Source of the DNA: Haloimpatiens lingqiaonensis
GTDB taxonomy: Bacteria; Bacillota; Clostridia; Clostridiales; Clostridiaceae
DNA length: 64,000 bases
Reading direction: 5' to 3' (one strand)
Assembly: GCF_044502415.1 (NCBI RefSeq)
Contig: NZ_CP172402.1
The position numbers were made by a program, and so were the translations under genes. How positions within the stretch are numbered: position 1 is the first letter of the stretch; each line of letters opens with the position of its first letter. The notes below the pieces were generated by a model. The model saw nothing but the letters and a program-made list of their open reading frames with translations, was not told the DNA's origin and did no database searches. Below, piece after piece: positions 36,142-44,822 of the stretch.

Positions 36142-38799
36142 ATGTGGTACAAAAAAAGTAAAGAGGAAACCATAAAAGAACTGGATACAAATATTTCTAC
36201 TGGTCTTTCCTCAGAAGAAGTCGAAAAAAGAAAGGAAAAATATGGTTTAAATCAGCTAGCTGCTAAAAAACAAAAAAGCCTTTTCAAGATGGTTTTTGAA
36301 CAACTGAATGATATATTAATATACATACTTTTAGCTGCTGCTGTAGCCTCTGGTTTTTTAGGGGAAATAAGCGACTCTATTATAATAGGAATAGTTATAA
36401 TAATTAATGCAGTAGTAGGAGTTATTCAAGAATCTAAAGCTGAAAAAGCTCTTGACGCTCTTAAAAAACTTTCCACCCCTAAGGCCTTGGTTAAACGTAA
36501 TGGAGAAGTAAAAGAAATTTCTTCCACAGAAGTAGTTCCTGGTGATGTGGTAGTACTTGATGCTGGTAGATTTATCCCTTGTGACTTAAGACTTGTGGAA
36601 ACTGCAAACCTAAAGGTTGAAGAATCTGCCCTTACAGGAGAATCTGTTCCAGTAGAAAAAAATGCTGATCTTACATTAAATGAGGAAGTTCCTTTAGGTG
36701 ACCAAAAGAACTCAGCATTTATGTCCACACTTGTAACCTATGGAAGAGGTCTTGGCGTAGCTGTAGGTACAGGAATGAACACTGAAATAGGTAAAATAGC
36801 AAAAATGCTTGACGAAAGTGGAAATGAGCAAACTCCTCTTCAAAAGAAACTTGAGGAATTGGGAAAAGTTTTAGGTATAGGTGCTCTAGCTATATGTGGA
36901 GTTATGTTTGTGGTTGGATTGCTTCAAAAGAGACCTGTATTTGAAATGTTTTTAACCTCTATAAGCTTAGCTGTAGCAGCTATTCCTGAAGGACTTCCTG
37001 CTATAGTTACCATTGTACTTGCTATGGGCGTTCAAAAGATGATAAAGAGAAACGCTATAGTTAGAAAATTGCCTGCAGTAGAAACCTTAGGTTCAGTAAA
37101 CATTGTTTGCTCAGATAAAACGGGTACTTTAACTCAAAACAAAATGACTGTTACAAAATTCTTTGCAGATGATTCATTATACAATATTGAAGATTTAAAC
37201 CCAGAAAATCCTGTGCAAAAACTTCTTATGGAAAACTTAGTGCTATGTAATGATGCTACTTTCTCTACAGATTCAGAGACTGGAGACCCAACAGAAATAG
37301 CACTACTAGCTGCAGGAAATAAATTTAACATACTTAAGGAAGATTTAGATGCTACTCATACAAGAGTAAATGAAATTCCATTTGATTCTGATAGAAAATT
37401 AATGACTACTGTAAATAAATACGGTGACAAGTATTACGTAATGACTAAAGGTGCTATAGATAATTTACTTACTATAATTAACAAAGCATATATAAATGGT
37501 GAATTAGTAAACCTTACTGAAGATCTTAAAGATCAAATAATAAAAGCTTCCTATGCAATGTCTGAGGATGCTTTAAGAGTTTTAGGAGCAGCTTATAAGG
37601 TTATAGATTCTCCTGATATATCTATAGAAGATTTAGAAAAAGATCTAACATTTATTGGTCTAGTAGGAATGATAGACCCTCCAAGACTAGAAGTTAAAGA
37701 TTCTATAGCTTTATGTGAAAGTGCTGGCATTAAAACTATAATGATTACTGGTGACCATAAAAAGACTGCTTTTGCCATAGCTAAAGAATTAAATATAGCT
37801 ACAGATGAAAGTCAATCCATATCTGGTATGGAGTTAGATAAACTATCTCAAGAAGAGTTAAATGAAAAGGTAGATAATTTAAGAGTATTTGCAAGGGTTT
37901 CCCCAGAACATAAGGTTATGATAGTAAAAGCCTTTAAGTCAAAGGGCAATATAGTTTCTATGACTGGTGACGGAGTAAATGATGCTCCTTCATTAAAAGC
38001 TGCTGACATAGGTGTTGCTATGGGTATAACTGGTACAGACGTTGCCAAAGGTGCTGCAGACATGGTACTTACAGATGATAACTTCTCTACCATAGTTAAA
38101 GCTATTGAAGAAGGTAGAAATATATTTAATAATATTAAAAAATCAATATTGTTCCTGCTTTCATGTAATATAGGTGAGATAATAAGTATATTCCTTTCAG
38201 TACTTTTAAAGTGGCCTACTCCACTTATACCAATACACATTTTGTGGGTTAACCTTATAACTGATACATTACCAGCTCTTTCTCTTGGTGTTGACCCTGG
38301 TGACCCTGGAGTTATGGATTATAAACCTAGAAACCCTAAAGACAGCTTGTTCAAAGGTTCTACTGTAAGCTTAATAGGAAATGGAATACTTATAGGCTTG
38401 TTAACATTAACTGCTTTTGTAGTAGGAATTAAAGTTTACACTAAATCTGGTGTTTTATTCCCATTACTACCAGAAGTTATTGACCCAGATGCACTAGAGC
38501 ATGCTCAAACTATGTCTTTTGTTGTGTTAAGTGTATCTCAATTAGTTCACTCATTAAATATGAGAAACGAAAATAAATCCATATTCCAAATAGGATTATT
38601 TACAAATAAACTTTTAATAGGTTCAATACTTATAGGTATATTCCTACAGGATGTTATAATAACAGTTCCATTCCTTGCTAATATATTTAAAGTACATGAC
38701 CTTAACGCTATGGATTGGTTATTTGTATCCATACTAAGCTTAATGCCTCTACTAGTTAATGAAATAGTTAAAGCGGTTAAAAGAGCAAGAAATAAATAA
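36142..38799 (+). CDS. P-type cation ATPase (Ca2+-type), probable Mn2+/Ca2+ exporter
   Basis: An 885-residue P2-type ATPase: N-terminal cation-ATPase domain, ten expected helices, actuator motif LTGESVPVEKN, phosphorylation site CSDKTGTLTQNKMT, ATP-binding MTKGAIDNLL, hinge TGDGVNDAPSLKAADIGVAMG and ion-site residues in IPEGLPA and HILWVNLITDTLPAL. Sequence alone says Ca2+-transporting type, but the Mn2+ riboswitch upstream suggests Mn2+ export, as for YoaB of Lactococcus. The frame opens at 36124; AAAGAGGTGA places the start at ATG 36142. A long hairpin terminator follows. Confidence 0.93.
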   Translation: MWYKKSKEETIKELDTNISTGLSSEEVEKRKEKYGLNQLAAKKQKSLFKMVFEQLNDILIYILLAAAVASGFLGEISDSIIIGIVIIINAVVGVIQESKAEKALDALKKLSTPKALVKRNGEVKEISSTEVVPGDVVVLDAGRFIPCDLRLVETANLKVEESALTGESVPVEKNADLTLNEEVPLGDQKNSAFMSTLVTYGRGLGVAVGTGMNTEIGKIAKMLDESGNEQTPLQKKLEELGKVLGIGALAICGVMFVVGLLQKRPVFEMFLTSISLAVAAIPEGLPAIVTIVLAMGVQKMIKRNAIVRKLPAVETLGSVNIVCSDKTGTLTQNKMTVTKFFADDSLYNIEDLNPENPVQKLLMENLVLCNDATFSTDSETGDPTEIALLAAGNKFNILKEDLDATHTRVNEIPFDSDRKLMTTVNKYGDKYYVMTKGAIDNLLTIINKAYINGELVNLTEDLKDQIIKASYAMSEDALRVLGAAYKVIDSPDISIEDLEKDLTFIGLVGMIDPPRLEVKDSIALCESAGIKTIMITGDHKKTAFAIAKELNIATDESQSISGMELDKLSQEELNEKVDNLRVFARVSPEHKVMIVKAFKSKGNIVSMTGDGVNDAPSLKAADIGVAMGITGTDVAKGAADMVLTDDNFSTIVKAIEEGRNIFNNIKKSILFLLSCNIGEIISIFLSVLLKWPTPLIPIHILWVNLITDTLPALSLGVDPGDPGVMDYKPRNPKDSLFKGSTVSLIGNGILIGLLTLTAFVVGIKVYTKSGVLFPLLPEVIDPDALEHAQTMSFVVLSVSQLVHSLNMRNENKSIFQIGLFTNKLLIGSILIGIFLQDVIITVPFLANIFKVHDLNAMDWLFVSILSLMPLLVNEIVKAVKRARNK

Positions 38800-38920
38800 C
38801 AAAGACTTAGATAAAATATCAAAGAATAAATATCAAATAACAAAGTTAAAATATAAAATTTTAATAATAAAATTAAAGTTCAAAAATTAACTATTAAATA
38901 ACGGAAAATCAAATAACTAA

Positions 38921-39003
38921 AAATAGGAAATATGTTTTGCCAAATTCACTAAACATCTCTACATATGTTTAGAAATGATCCCGCAAAATATATTTCCTAT
39001 TTT
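38921..39003 (+). terminator. Long hairpin after the P-type ATPase gene
   Basis: Outer arms AAATAGGAAATATGTTTTGC and GCAAAATATATTTCCTATTT, with a small inner hairpin (aaacat...atgttt). The 38800-38920 stretch before it consists of loose caaataac-type repeats. Confidence 0.75.
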
Positions 39004-39119
39004 AATTATTAATTCAATTTTCGCATATAAATTCTATATAAAAGTAAGGTACTAAGTGCTAGGTACTAGGTACTAGGTAATAACTCAATTGTCACCTGTC
39101 AACTGTCAATTGTCAATTG

Positions 39120-39608
39120 TCAATTCTCAAAGCTTTCCTCCAGCGCCTTCACAAACTTAACCAAGTACTCTTCCTCTAAATCTCCAAACCTATTTAACTC
39201 CGGACTATCTATATCTAAAACGCCGAAAACTTGGCCATTTTTCATTATAGGAATTACTATTTCTGAATTGCTTTGACAATCACAAGCTATGTGCCCAGGG
39301 AAATTGTGTACATTTTCAACTCTTACAACTCTTTTTTCCTGCACTGCAGTACCACATACACCCTTGCCAACTTTTATTCTATTACATGCAGGTCTTCCCT
39401 GAAATGGCCCTAAAACCAATTCACCATCCCTCATTATGTAAAATCCTGCCCAGTTTATCCTATCTAATATAACATTAATTATGGCTGAAGCATTGGATAA
39501 ATTAGCTATTAAATCCTCTTCTGAACTAATTTGTCCTTTTAATAACATAACCATATATTTATATTTTTGCTCTAAAGTCATCTTTTCAATTCCATCTAAT
39601 TTAAACAT
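39120..39608 (-). CDS. msrC: Free methionine-(R)-sulfoxide reductase (GAF domain)
   Basis: A 162-residue GAF-domain protein of the fRMsr type, which reduces free Met-R-sulfoxide. The family cysteines are present: GRPACNRIKVGKGVCGTA and HIACDCQSNSEIVIP, with DSPELNRF after them. GGGGAGTG lies upstream of the ATG at 39608. The leader contains a stretch resembling the start of the ABC-importer leader at 3480-3520. Repeats ((TC)AATTG heptamers) end right at its stop codon. Confidence 0.88.
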   Translation of the reverse strand: MFKLDGIEKMTLEQKYKYMVMLLKGQISSEEDLIANLSNASAIINVILDRINWAGFYIMRDGELVLGPFQGRPACNRIKVGKGVCGTAVQEKRVVRVENVHNFPGHIACDCQSNSEIVIPIMKNGQVFGVLDIDSPELNRFGDLEEEYLVKFVKALEESFEN

Positions 39609-39699
39609 GAGTTAGCTCACTCCCCTTCTATAAGTACATATTACTCTATTAAGTACATTTTGCTATGTTCTTAACAACTAAAGGTATCCTCCTTATAGT

Positions 39700-39742
39700 G
39701 AATTCTTCTTCCACTTGCTTACCTAAAGTGGGGTCTTTTGAT
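39700..39742 (-). promoter_or_regulatory. Leader hairpin motif upstream of msrC, similar to the importer leader
   Basis: On the minus strand AAAAGACCCCACTTTAGG then TAAGCAAGTGGAAGAAG forms a CCACTT/AAGTGG hairpin. The start of the importer leader (3480-3515) reads AAAAGGTCTTCACTTTAG then AGAAGCAAATGGATGAAG, alignable with two gaps. Function unknown; it may be just a repeat. Confidence 0.35.
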
Positions 39743-39784
39743 TAAAATAATTGCAAATAATAATATAAACTTTCATATAAAATA

Positions 39785-40288
39785 CTAAATTCCGTACTCC
39801 TTAGAAAGCTCCACATAATGCTGTGCTGACTTTTTAATACCCTCTATTTCCTCTTCTGTAAGTTCTCTCACTACCTTTGCAGGAACTCCCATGCATAAAA
39901 CTCCTGAAGGTATTTTCTTATTTTGAGTCACTAAACTTCCAGCTCCTATTATGGTATTTTCACCTATTTCAGCGCCATTCAATATGGTAGCACCCATACC
40001 CACTAAAACATTATCTTTTACTATGCATCCATGTATTATAGCTCTGTGTCCTACAGTAACTCCATCCCCTATGATGCAAGGTTTATCCACATCCACATGA
40101 ACTACAGAATTATCCTGTATATTTGTATTCCTTCCTATGTAAATTTTATTAGTATCTCCCCTTAAAACCGCTCCATACCATATATTAGCGCCCTCTTCTA
40201 TGGTTACATCACCTATTATATCCGCTGAAGGAGCTATAAAAGTTTCATCCTGTATATTAGGATTTTTGTCCTTAAAATTAGTTAACAT
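39785..40288 (-). CDS. Gamma-class carbonic anhydrase family protein
   Basis: A 167-residue left-handed beta-helix protein of hexapeptide repeats (GDVTIEEGANIWYGAVLRGD, NTNIQDNSVVHVD, VTVGHRAIIHGC, VGMGATILNGAEIG). The metal-ligand histidines of the gamma-CA/YrdA/PaaY group are in VVHVD, GHRAIIHG. The ATG follows AGGGGG. Actual carbonic anhydrase activity varies in the group. It stands apart from its neighbours. Confidence 0.92.
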   Translation of the reverse strand: MLTNFKDKNPNIQDETFIAPSADIIGDVTIEEGANIWYGAVLRGDTNKIYIGRNTNIQDNSVVHVDVDKPCIIGDGVTVGHRAIIHGCIVKDNVLVGMGATILNGAEIGENTIIGAGSLVTQNKKIPSGVLCMGVPAKVVRELTEEEIEGIKKSAQHYVELSKEYGI

Positions 40289-40502
40289 ACATATTCCCCC
40301 TCTCCTAAAATCTTTTAATTAATTCTAATATATACAAAAATCTTTTACAAGGTATTTATTATTTATTCAACTTTCGCAGTTATAAAATCATAATTATCTT
40401 TTTAGTATTATAACAAAAGATATGAGCAATGCTCAATGTAATAATGATACTTGATTATTGGTCATTGATTTTAATAACTTATTTACTATTATATCTATAA
40501 AA

Positions 40503-40543
40503 AAAACTAGAGCATTACATTCAAAATAAATGCCCTAGTTTTA
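40503..40543 (-). terminator. Terminator of the APC permease gene
   Basis: Minus-strand arms AAAACTAGGGCATTT and AATGCTCTAGTTTT (one mismatch) followed by T residues, 11 bases after the stop. Confidence 0.8.
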
Positions 40544-40553
40544 TAGTTTAATT

Positions 40554-41909
40554 TTAGCAATCTGTTATTACTGAATTTACAGATTCCTTTACTCTCTTCT
40601 TCTTTTGAACATATATATAAAAAGGAATTCCCATCACTGCAAGTAATAATCCGTATAAACATACTTCCATGCCTGAACCTGCCATAGCCCAAAATACATA
40701 TATTAATCCTAGACAAGGTATTATACACTTTTTAATAATTGTTTTTAAATCCATTGCTTTATTTTCTCTTATCATTAATTTTATTTCTGCAGCTGCTGCA
40801 AAAGCGTAAACAGGCAAGTATGCCACTGTAGCCAAGAGCATTATGAAATTAAATGCAGAAAGCATAGATTTTGTATAATTCATAAGTAAAAGTATATTTG
40901 TAAGTATAGATCCTATTATTAAGGAAGCATGTGGTGTATTGTATTTTGGATGAACCTTTGCAAATATAGGAGGGAATATTCCACCCTGTCCTGCTGCATA
41001 AGAAACACGAGCTGTTGCAAAAATCCAACCAGTGGTAGTACCTATCACACTTATAATAGAAGCTACTAATATAAATTTAGTAATTCCACTGCCTAAAAAT
41101 CTAGAAAATATTTCTATAATAGGTGCTGAGCTTTTAGCTAACTCTTCTTGTGGTATAGCCCCCATAGCTCCAATGCTTATAAGTATATATACTACTATAG
41201 CTATTAAAATTCCAAAAATAGTACTTAATTTAATATTTTTCTCAGGATTCTTTATTTCACCTGCTGCTACAGAAGCACTTTCAAAACCTGTAAAAGCCCA
41301 AAGTGTACATGCCATAGCTGCTGGTAAAGTATTAATGCCTCTTCCTTGTGGAAAGGCTGGTTTTAAAAATTCTGGATTAAAGTAGTACGCTGTTATAACT
41401 ATAAATACAAAAAATAAAGCTATCTTAAATATAGTAATGGCTGTTTGAATTGCACTAGCCTTTTTAACTCCCATTATATTAATTATTGTAAATATCCATA
41501 AAATGCTACTTGTATATATAAAAGATAAAAATGCATTTCCTGATATAGCCGGTATTAAAGCTCCAGTATAACTAGCTACTGATGTTATTATAGCTGCATT
41601 ACCTATCCACGAAGCATTCCAATATAACCATGCATTTAAAAATCCAATAAAATCTCCAAAAGCCTCTTTTGGATATTCGTAAGGTCCACCTGTTTTAGTT
41701 ATTTTAGATCCTAAATTTGCATAGGATAAAGCTAAAAATATGGAACCTATACCTGTTAATATCCACGCCAGTATAGTTGCACCTGTACCTGATGTATTTG
41801 CCAAAGTAGCAGGAAGCATAAATATACCTGAACCAATCATATTTCCTGCAACCAACATAGTAGCAGTTAAAAGACCCATTTGTTTTTTAAGTGACATTTC
41901 CTTTTTCAT
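40554..41909 (-). CDS. APC-superfamily amino acid permease/antiporter
   Basis: A 451-residue, twelve-helix transporter of the basic amino acid/polyamine antiporter group. It starts KKQMGLLTATMLVAGNMIGSGIF, the unwound first helix that binds the substrate carboxylate, and has WAFTGFESASVAAGEIKNPEKNI in helix 6. The short C-terminal tail is charged. GGAGG stands 14 bases before the ATG, a wide spacing. No decarboxylase or deaminase gene is next to it, so the substrate stays open. Confidence 0.9.
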   Translation of the reverse strand: MKKEMSLKKQMGLLTATMLVAGNMIGSGIFMLPATLANTSGTGATILAWILTGIGSIFLALSYANLGSKITKTGGPYEYPKEAFGDFIGFLNAWLYWNASWIGNAAIITSVASYTGALIPAISGNAFLSFIYTSSILWIFTIINIMGVKKASAIQTAITIFKIALFFVFIVITAYYFNPEFLKPAFPQGRGINTLPAAMACTLWAFTGFESASVAAGEIKNPEKNIKLSTIFGILIAIVVYILISIGAMGAIPQEELAKSSAPIIEIFSRFLGSGITKFILVASIISVIGTTTGWIFATARVSYAAGQGGIFPPIFAKVHPKYNTPHASLIIGSILTNILLLMNYTKSMLSAFNFIMLLATVAYLPVYAFAAAAEIKLMIRENKAMDLKTIIKKCIIPCLGLIYVFWAMAGSGMEVCLYGLLLAVMGIPFYIYVQKKKRVKESVNSVITDC

Positions 41910-41999
41910 CTTAAGCTTATCAACCTCCGTATTTAAAAATTAATATGCTTAATTTATCACAGTAAAGTGCCCTATGTCAATAAAAAAATGCATATTTTT

Positions 42000-42712
42000 T
42001 CACTAAAAATTATAATTATAATTTGAGGATAAATGAGAGGTAAAAAGTAAGAAGTAAGAGTTTAGGATAAAACTCAAAGAGTTTTTTTATAATTAATTTT
42101 TTAAGAACTCTTGCTTAAAGGACTGATAATTACGCAGACCGATAGATCGCAAAAGTAGCTATACTTTCACTTACCCCATAAAACCTAAATAAGTAATTTC
42201 AAATTGCATTTTTATTTTGAGTTTTTACCTATTGTCTTGTTTTACCATTACATTTATTTAATTAAAGATTTTCCATAACACAGTGGAGGAAAATCGTCCT
42301 TAACTCTTACTTCTTACTTTTACCTTTTACCTATTACTTAATTCTCAATTGTCACTTCTTACTTTCTCCACAAATTCTAAACCTAAGAAATTCCATAGGA
42401 ATTTCAACATTAATTGATATTTGATATTTGATATTTCCATATTTTACCTAGATATCGCCAATAAAAGATTTTTTAAGCCCTTAAAAGAAAAGGTATAACC
42501 ACTTCATTTAATGAATCAGTTATACCTTTTCCCACTATACCATTTATTTAATTAAAGATTTTCCGTAACGCAGTGGAGGAAAATCATCCTTCACTTTTAC
42601 TTCTTACTTTTTACCTTTTACTTAATTCTCAATTGTCAATTGTCCATTGTCCATTGTCAATTGTCCATTGTCAATTCTCAATTGTCCATTGTCAATTCTC
42701 AATTTTTACTTC
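42000..42712. repeat. Composite block R4 and TCAATTG heptamers
   Basis: A shorter member of the composite family: taagaagtaagag repeats, ttttaatt/gcagaccgatagat module (also in R2), attaaagattttccataaca, aattccataggaatttcaac, GATATTT units, the inverted ggtataacca/ggttatacc-like pair, a second aaagattttccgtaacg, then about 85 bases of TCAATTG/TCCATTG heptamers (42628-42712) reaching the Rrf2 gene's stop. No gene in 41910-42714. Confidence 0.75.
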
Positions 42713-42714
42713 TT

Positions 42715-43143
42715 TTACCTATAGCAATTCATATCCGTTTCTTCCTTAAGCTTTTTAAAATTAACTTCTTCTAACTCTCTAATGAGTTTTTTTTGAACTC
42801 CCATCAATGCATGATGTACTGCACATTTTCCATTTTTGTTGGCATTGCATTCCTGTGGGGAATAAGTGCATCTATTTATGCATATGGGCCCTTCTACCGC
42901 TTCTATAACATCTTTTAAAGTGATATTTTCTGGAGCTCTTCCTAAAGAATATCCGCCCTTTACGCCTCTATAAGATTTAACTATACCTGCACTCTTAAGT
43001 TTCCTAAGCAGTTTTAATAAAAATCTCATAGGTATGGATTGTCTCTCTGATATAACCCTTGCTTCTAAAATTTTCCCTTCCCCTGCTACAGTTAAACATA
43101 ACACTGCTCTTATAGCGTAATCTGTTTCTTGAGTTATATTCAT
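42715..43143 (-). CDS. Rrf2 family transcriptional regulator
   Basis: A 142-residue Rrf2/IscR-type protein: winged-helix N-terminus (MNITQETDYAIRAVLCLTVAG, IPMRFLLKLLRKLKSAGIVKSYRGVKGGYSL), and a C-terminal cluster of cysteines CINRCTYSPQEC...GKC suited to an iron-sulfur centre. Members control Fe-S assembly, cysteine or nitrosative stress genes. The frame opens at 43164, but AGGAGTG marks ATG 43143. It is monocistronic; structured-repeat copy c and a repeat element lie just upstream. Confidence 0.9.
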   Translation of the reverse strand: MNITQETDYAIRAVLCLTVAGEGKILEARVISERQSIPMRFLLKLLRKLKSAGIVKSYRGVKGGYSLGRAPENITLKDVIEAVEGPICINRCTYSPQECNANKNGKCAVHHALMGVQKKLIRELEEVNFKKLKEETDMNCYR

Positions 43144-43220
43144 ATTTTCACTCCTATTTAACATAATTATATGGAATTCACAATCTTCTATAAGTTAGTG
43201 GCTCAAATTTCGCATATAAA

Positions 43221-43310
43221 CAGAGCTCTTAGCTTCAGATGGAGTTTTTACTCCAACTGAAGGTTAGCGATCGTTATCTAGGGACGTAGCTGCCGTTAAC
43301 TCCCACTTTT
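43221..43310 (+). repeat. 130-bp structured repeat, copy c (truncated)
   Basis: The first 90 bases match the other copies (CAGAGCTCTTAGCTTC to ccgttaactcccactttt), following cgcatataaa; the 3' third is missing and is replaced by ttacctattacttatctgc. It lies within a TCAACTTTCGCA-family element (43203-43355). Confidence 0.75.
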
Positions 43311-43360
43311 TACCTATTACTTATCTGCAAATTTTATAACTGCCAAAGTTATAAAGATAA

Positions 43361-44401
43361 TTATTCAAATAGATTAGACATCATTTCAAACATAAAGTCG
43401 TAAAAATCCTTAACTTTGCTATCTTTTTCTGGAATTTTTATTTCCATTTTCTTATCTAAATCAAAAAGTACCATGTCTATGTTATAATCCATTCTCATTT
43501 CTTCTAGTATTAAATCCATACTTATCTTTTCACTAACTACATAGTTATCCTTAACTCCAAATTGAACCGTAACTCCCTTTTCTCCTATAGTTTTAGGCAT
43601 TTTATCTACATTTTCTAAACTTTTTTTGTAATCAACCTTACCCTTATCATCTTTTACAAGAACCTTATCTAATACAGATTCTAGTTGTGTTCTTCTTTTT
43701 TTATCTGATAAAAAGGCTTTTAAAAATTTCTTAAAACCAGCATCATCTATTTTCATTTGGTATACATCAACCTTTTCCTTTTTACCATTTATATCTATTT
43801 CCTTTTTTCCTTCATTTGTAAGTATTTTTTTACCATTTTCATCTATATATCCCTTTACTAACTGGCTTAATCCTTCTTGTAAATTTGTCATGCTTTCAGC
43901 CATGTCCTTGATTTCGTTTTGAGGCATTGCTGATGCTGCATTTCCTGCTTCCTTATTCATTTTTTCTATAGTATCTTTACCTATATATAAATAATCTATA
44001 TTTTTCTCCTTTAACTTCATTTCAGTTTTTAATTCTTCTGGAAGCTTTATGAATATTTTATAATCTTCTTTATCCATATCCACAGAGGATATCATATTAA
44101 GTTTTATCTTTTGTCCTAAAATATTATAGTCAATATTCATATCCATTTTTGCATTTTTATTTTTTTCTGTAATTGTACGACCATCTATTTTCATATCCAA
44201 ATTTTGTAAAGCTTCCATACCCGCAGCTGCATTTTCCTTTGCTGAAACCTTAACCTTATAATCCGCCTTAAAAGCATAGGATTTTAGATTTGAAGTATTG
44301 TCTATTGCTTTAAATAATTTATCACCAGCTCCACATCCTCCTAATAAGAATGTAACTAATGATAAAATAAGCATTGAAGTAATTAACTTAATCTTTTTCA
44401 T
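43361..44401 (-). CDS. Secreted lipoprotein of unknown function (LolA/LppX-like fold suspected)
   Basis: A 346-residue lipoprotein with signal peptide and lipobox LLGGC at residues 19-23. The mature part is rich in Lys/Asp/Met and in alternating strands such as KMDMNIDYNILGQKIKLNMI and ISMDLILEEMRMDYNIDMVLF, the pattern of DUF6612-type beta-sheet lipoproteins. AGGAGGG precedes the ATG. No function is known; it stands alone. The position 44402-44687 upstream is AT-rich without features. Confidence 0.75.
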   Translation of the reverse strand: MKKIKLITSMLILSLVTFLLGGCGAGDKLFKAIDNTSNLKSYAFKADYKVKVSAKENAAAGMEALQNLDMKIDGRTITEKNKNAKMDMNIDYNILGQKIKLNMISSVDMDKEDYKIFIKLPEELKTEMKLKEKNIDYLYIGKDTIEKMNKEAGNAASAMPQNEIKDMAESMTNLQEGLSQLVKGYIDENGKKILTNEGKKEIDINGKKEKVDVYQMKIDDAGFKKFLKAFLSDKKRRTQLESVLDKVLVKDDKGKVDYKKSLENVDKMPKTIGEKGVTVQFGVKDNYVVSEKISMDLILEEMRMDYNIDMVLFDLDKKMEIKIPEKDSKVKDFYDFMFEMMSNLFE

Positions 44402-44687
44402 GAAATTTCCCTCCTATTTCGTATATAATTACAATTATACCAGAATAATATATAAATACATATATATTTTAAAGTTTTTCTAATTCTATATATTATATGT
44501 GAAAATTAAAATAAAGATTTTTAATTTTCATTTTTTATATGCTCACTGCAAAAGTTAAATTAATTACTAATATGATTTGGAAATTAATTACTATCACATA
44601 TCTATTATATACTTCAAAAATAAAAGATAATAATAGGTATTTATAATAAATTCTCTATAAATTCTTGTTTAATAAAACCTTGCTAAT

Positions 44688-44716
44688 TTGAAATTGTATT
44701 GTTTCTATCTTATAAT
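44688..44716 (+). promoter_or_regulatory. Promoter of nrdJ
   Basis: -35 TTGAAA (44688-44693) and -10 TATAAT (44711-44716) with 17-bp spacing, giving a start near 44723 and a leader of about 100 nt. Confidence 0.65.
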
Positions 44717-44746
44717 ACAACATATGGTATGTTTTTTTATGCTATT

Positions 44747-44760
44747 TACTATATATAGTA
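44747..44760 (+). promoter_or_regulatory. NrdR-box-like palindrome upstream of nrdJ
   Basis: TACTATATATAGTA is a perfect palindrome whose core matches the NrdR box consensus (acaCwAtATaTwGtgt). A poorer candidate, ACAACATATGGTATGT, lies about 29 bases upstream (44717-44732), near the -10; paired boxes with roughly three-turn spacing are typical for NrdR. Confidence 0.6.
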
Positions 44761-44790
44761 TAAAATCCGGGTATAATAAAGATATTAAAT

Positions 44791-44822
44791 GGAGGTGAAA
44801 AGCTGGTGATACCAGCTATTGT
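44791..44822 (+). promoter_or_regulatory. Ribosome site separated from the nrdJ start by a hairpin
   Basis: GGAGGTG (44791-44797) is 25 bases from the ATG, too far for normal use. Between them AGCTGGT (44801-44807) and ACCAGCT (44811-44817) form a perfect 7-bp hairpin; folding it out leaves 8 bases, the best spacing. No start codon lies upstream in frame before a TGA at 44796. Confidence 0.7.

Noticed and set aside
36426..38843. Minus-strand frames under the P-type ATPase gene, and similar frames under other long genes
   Set aside because: They lack ribosome sites and lie opposite strongly conserved coding sequence; they are shadows.
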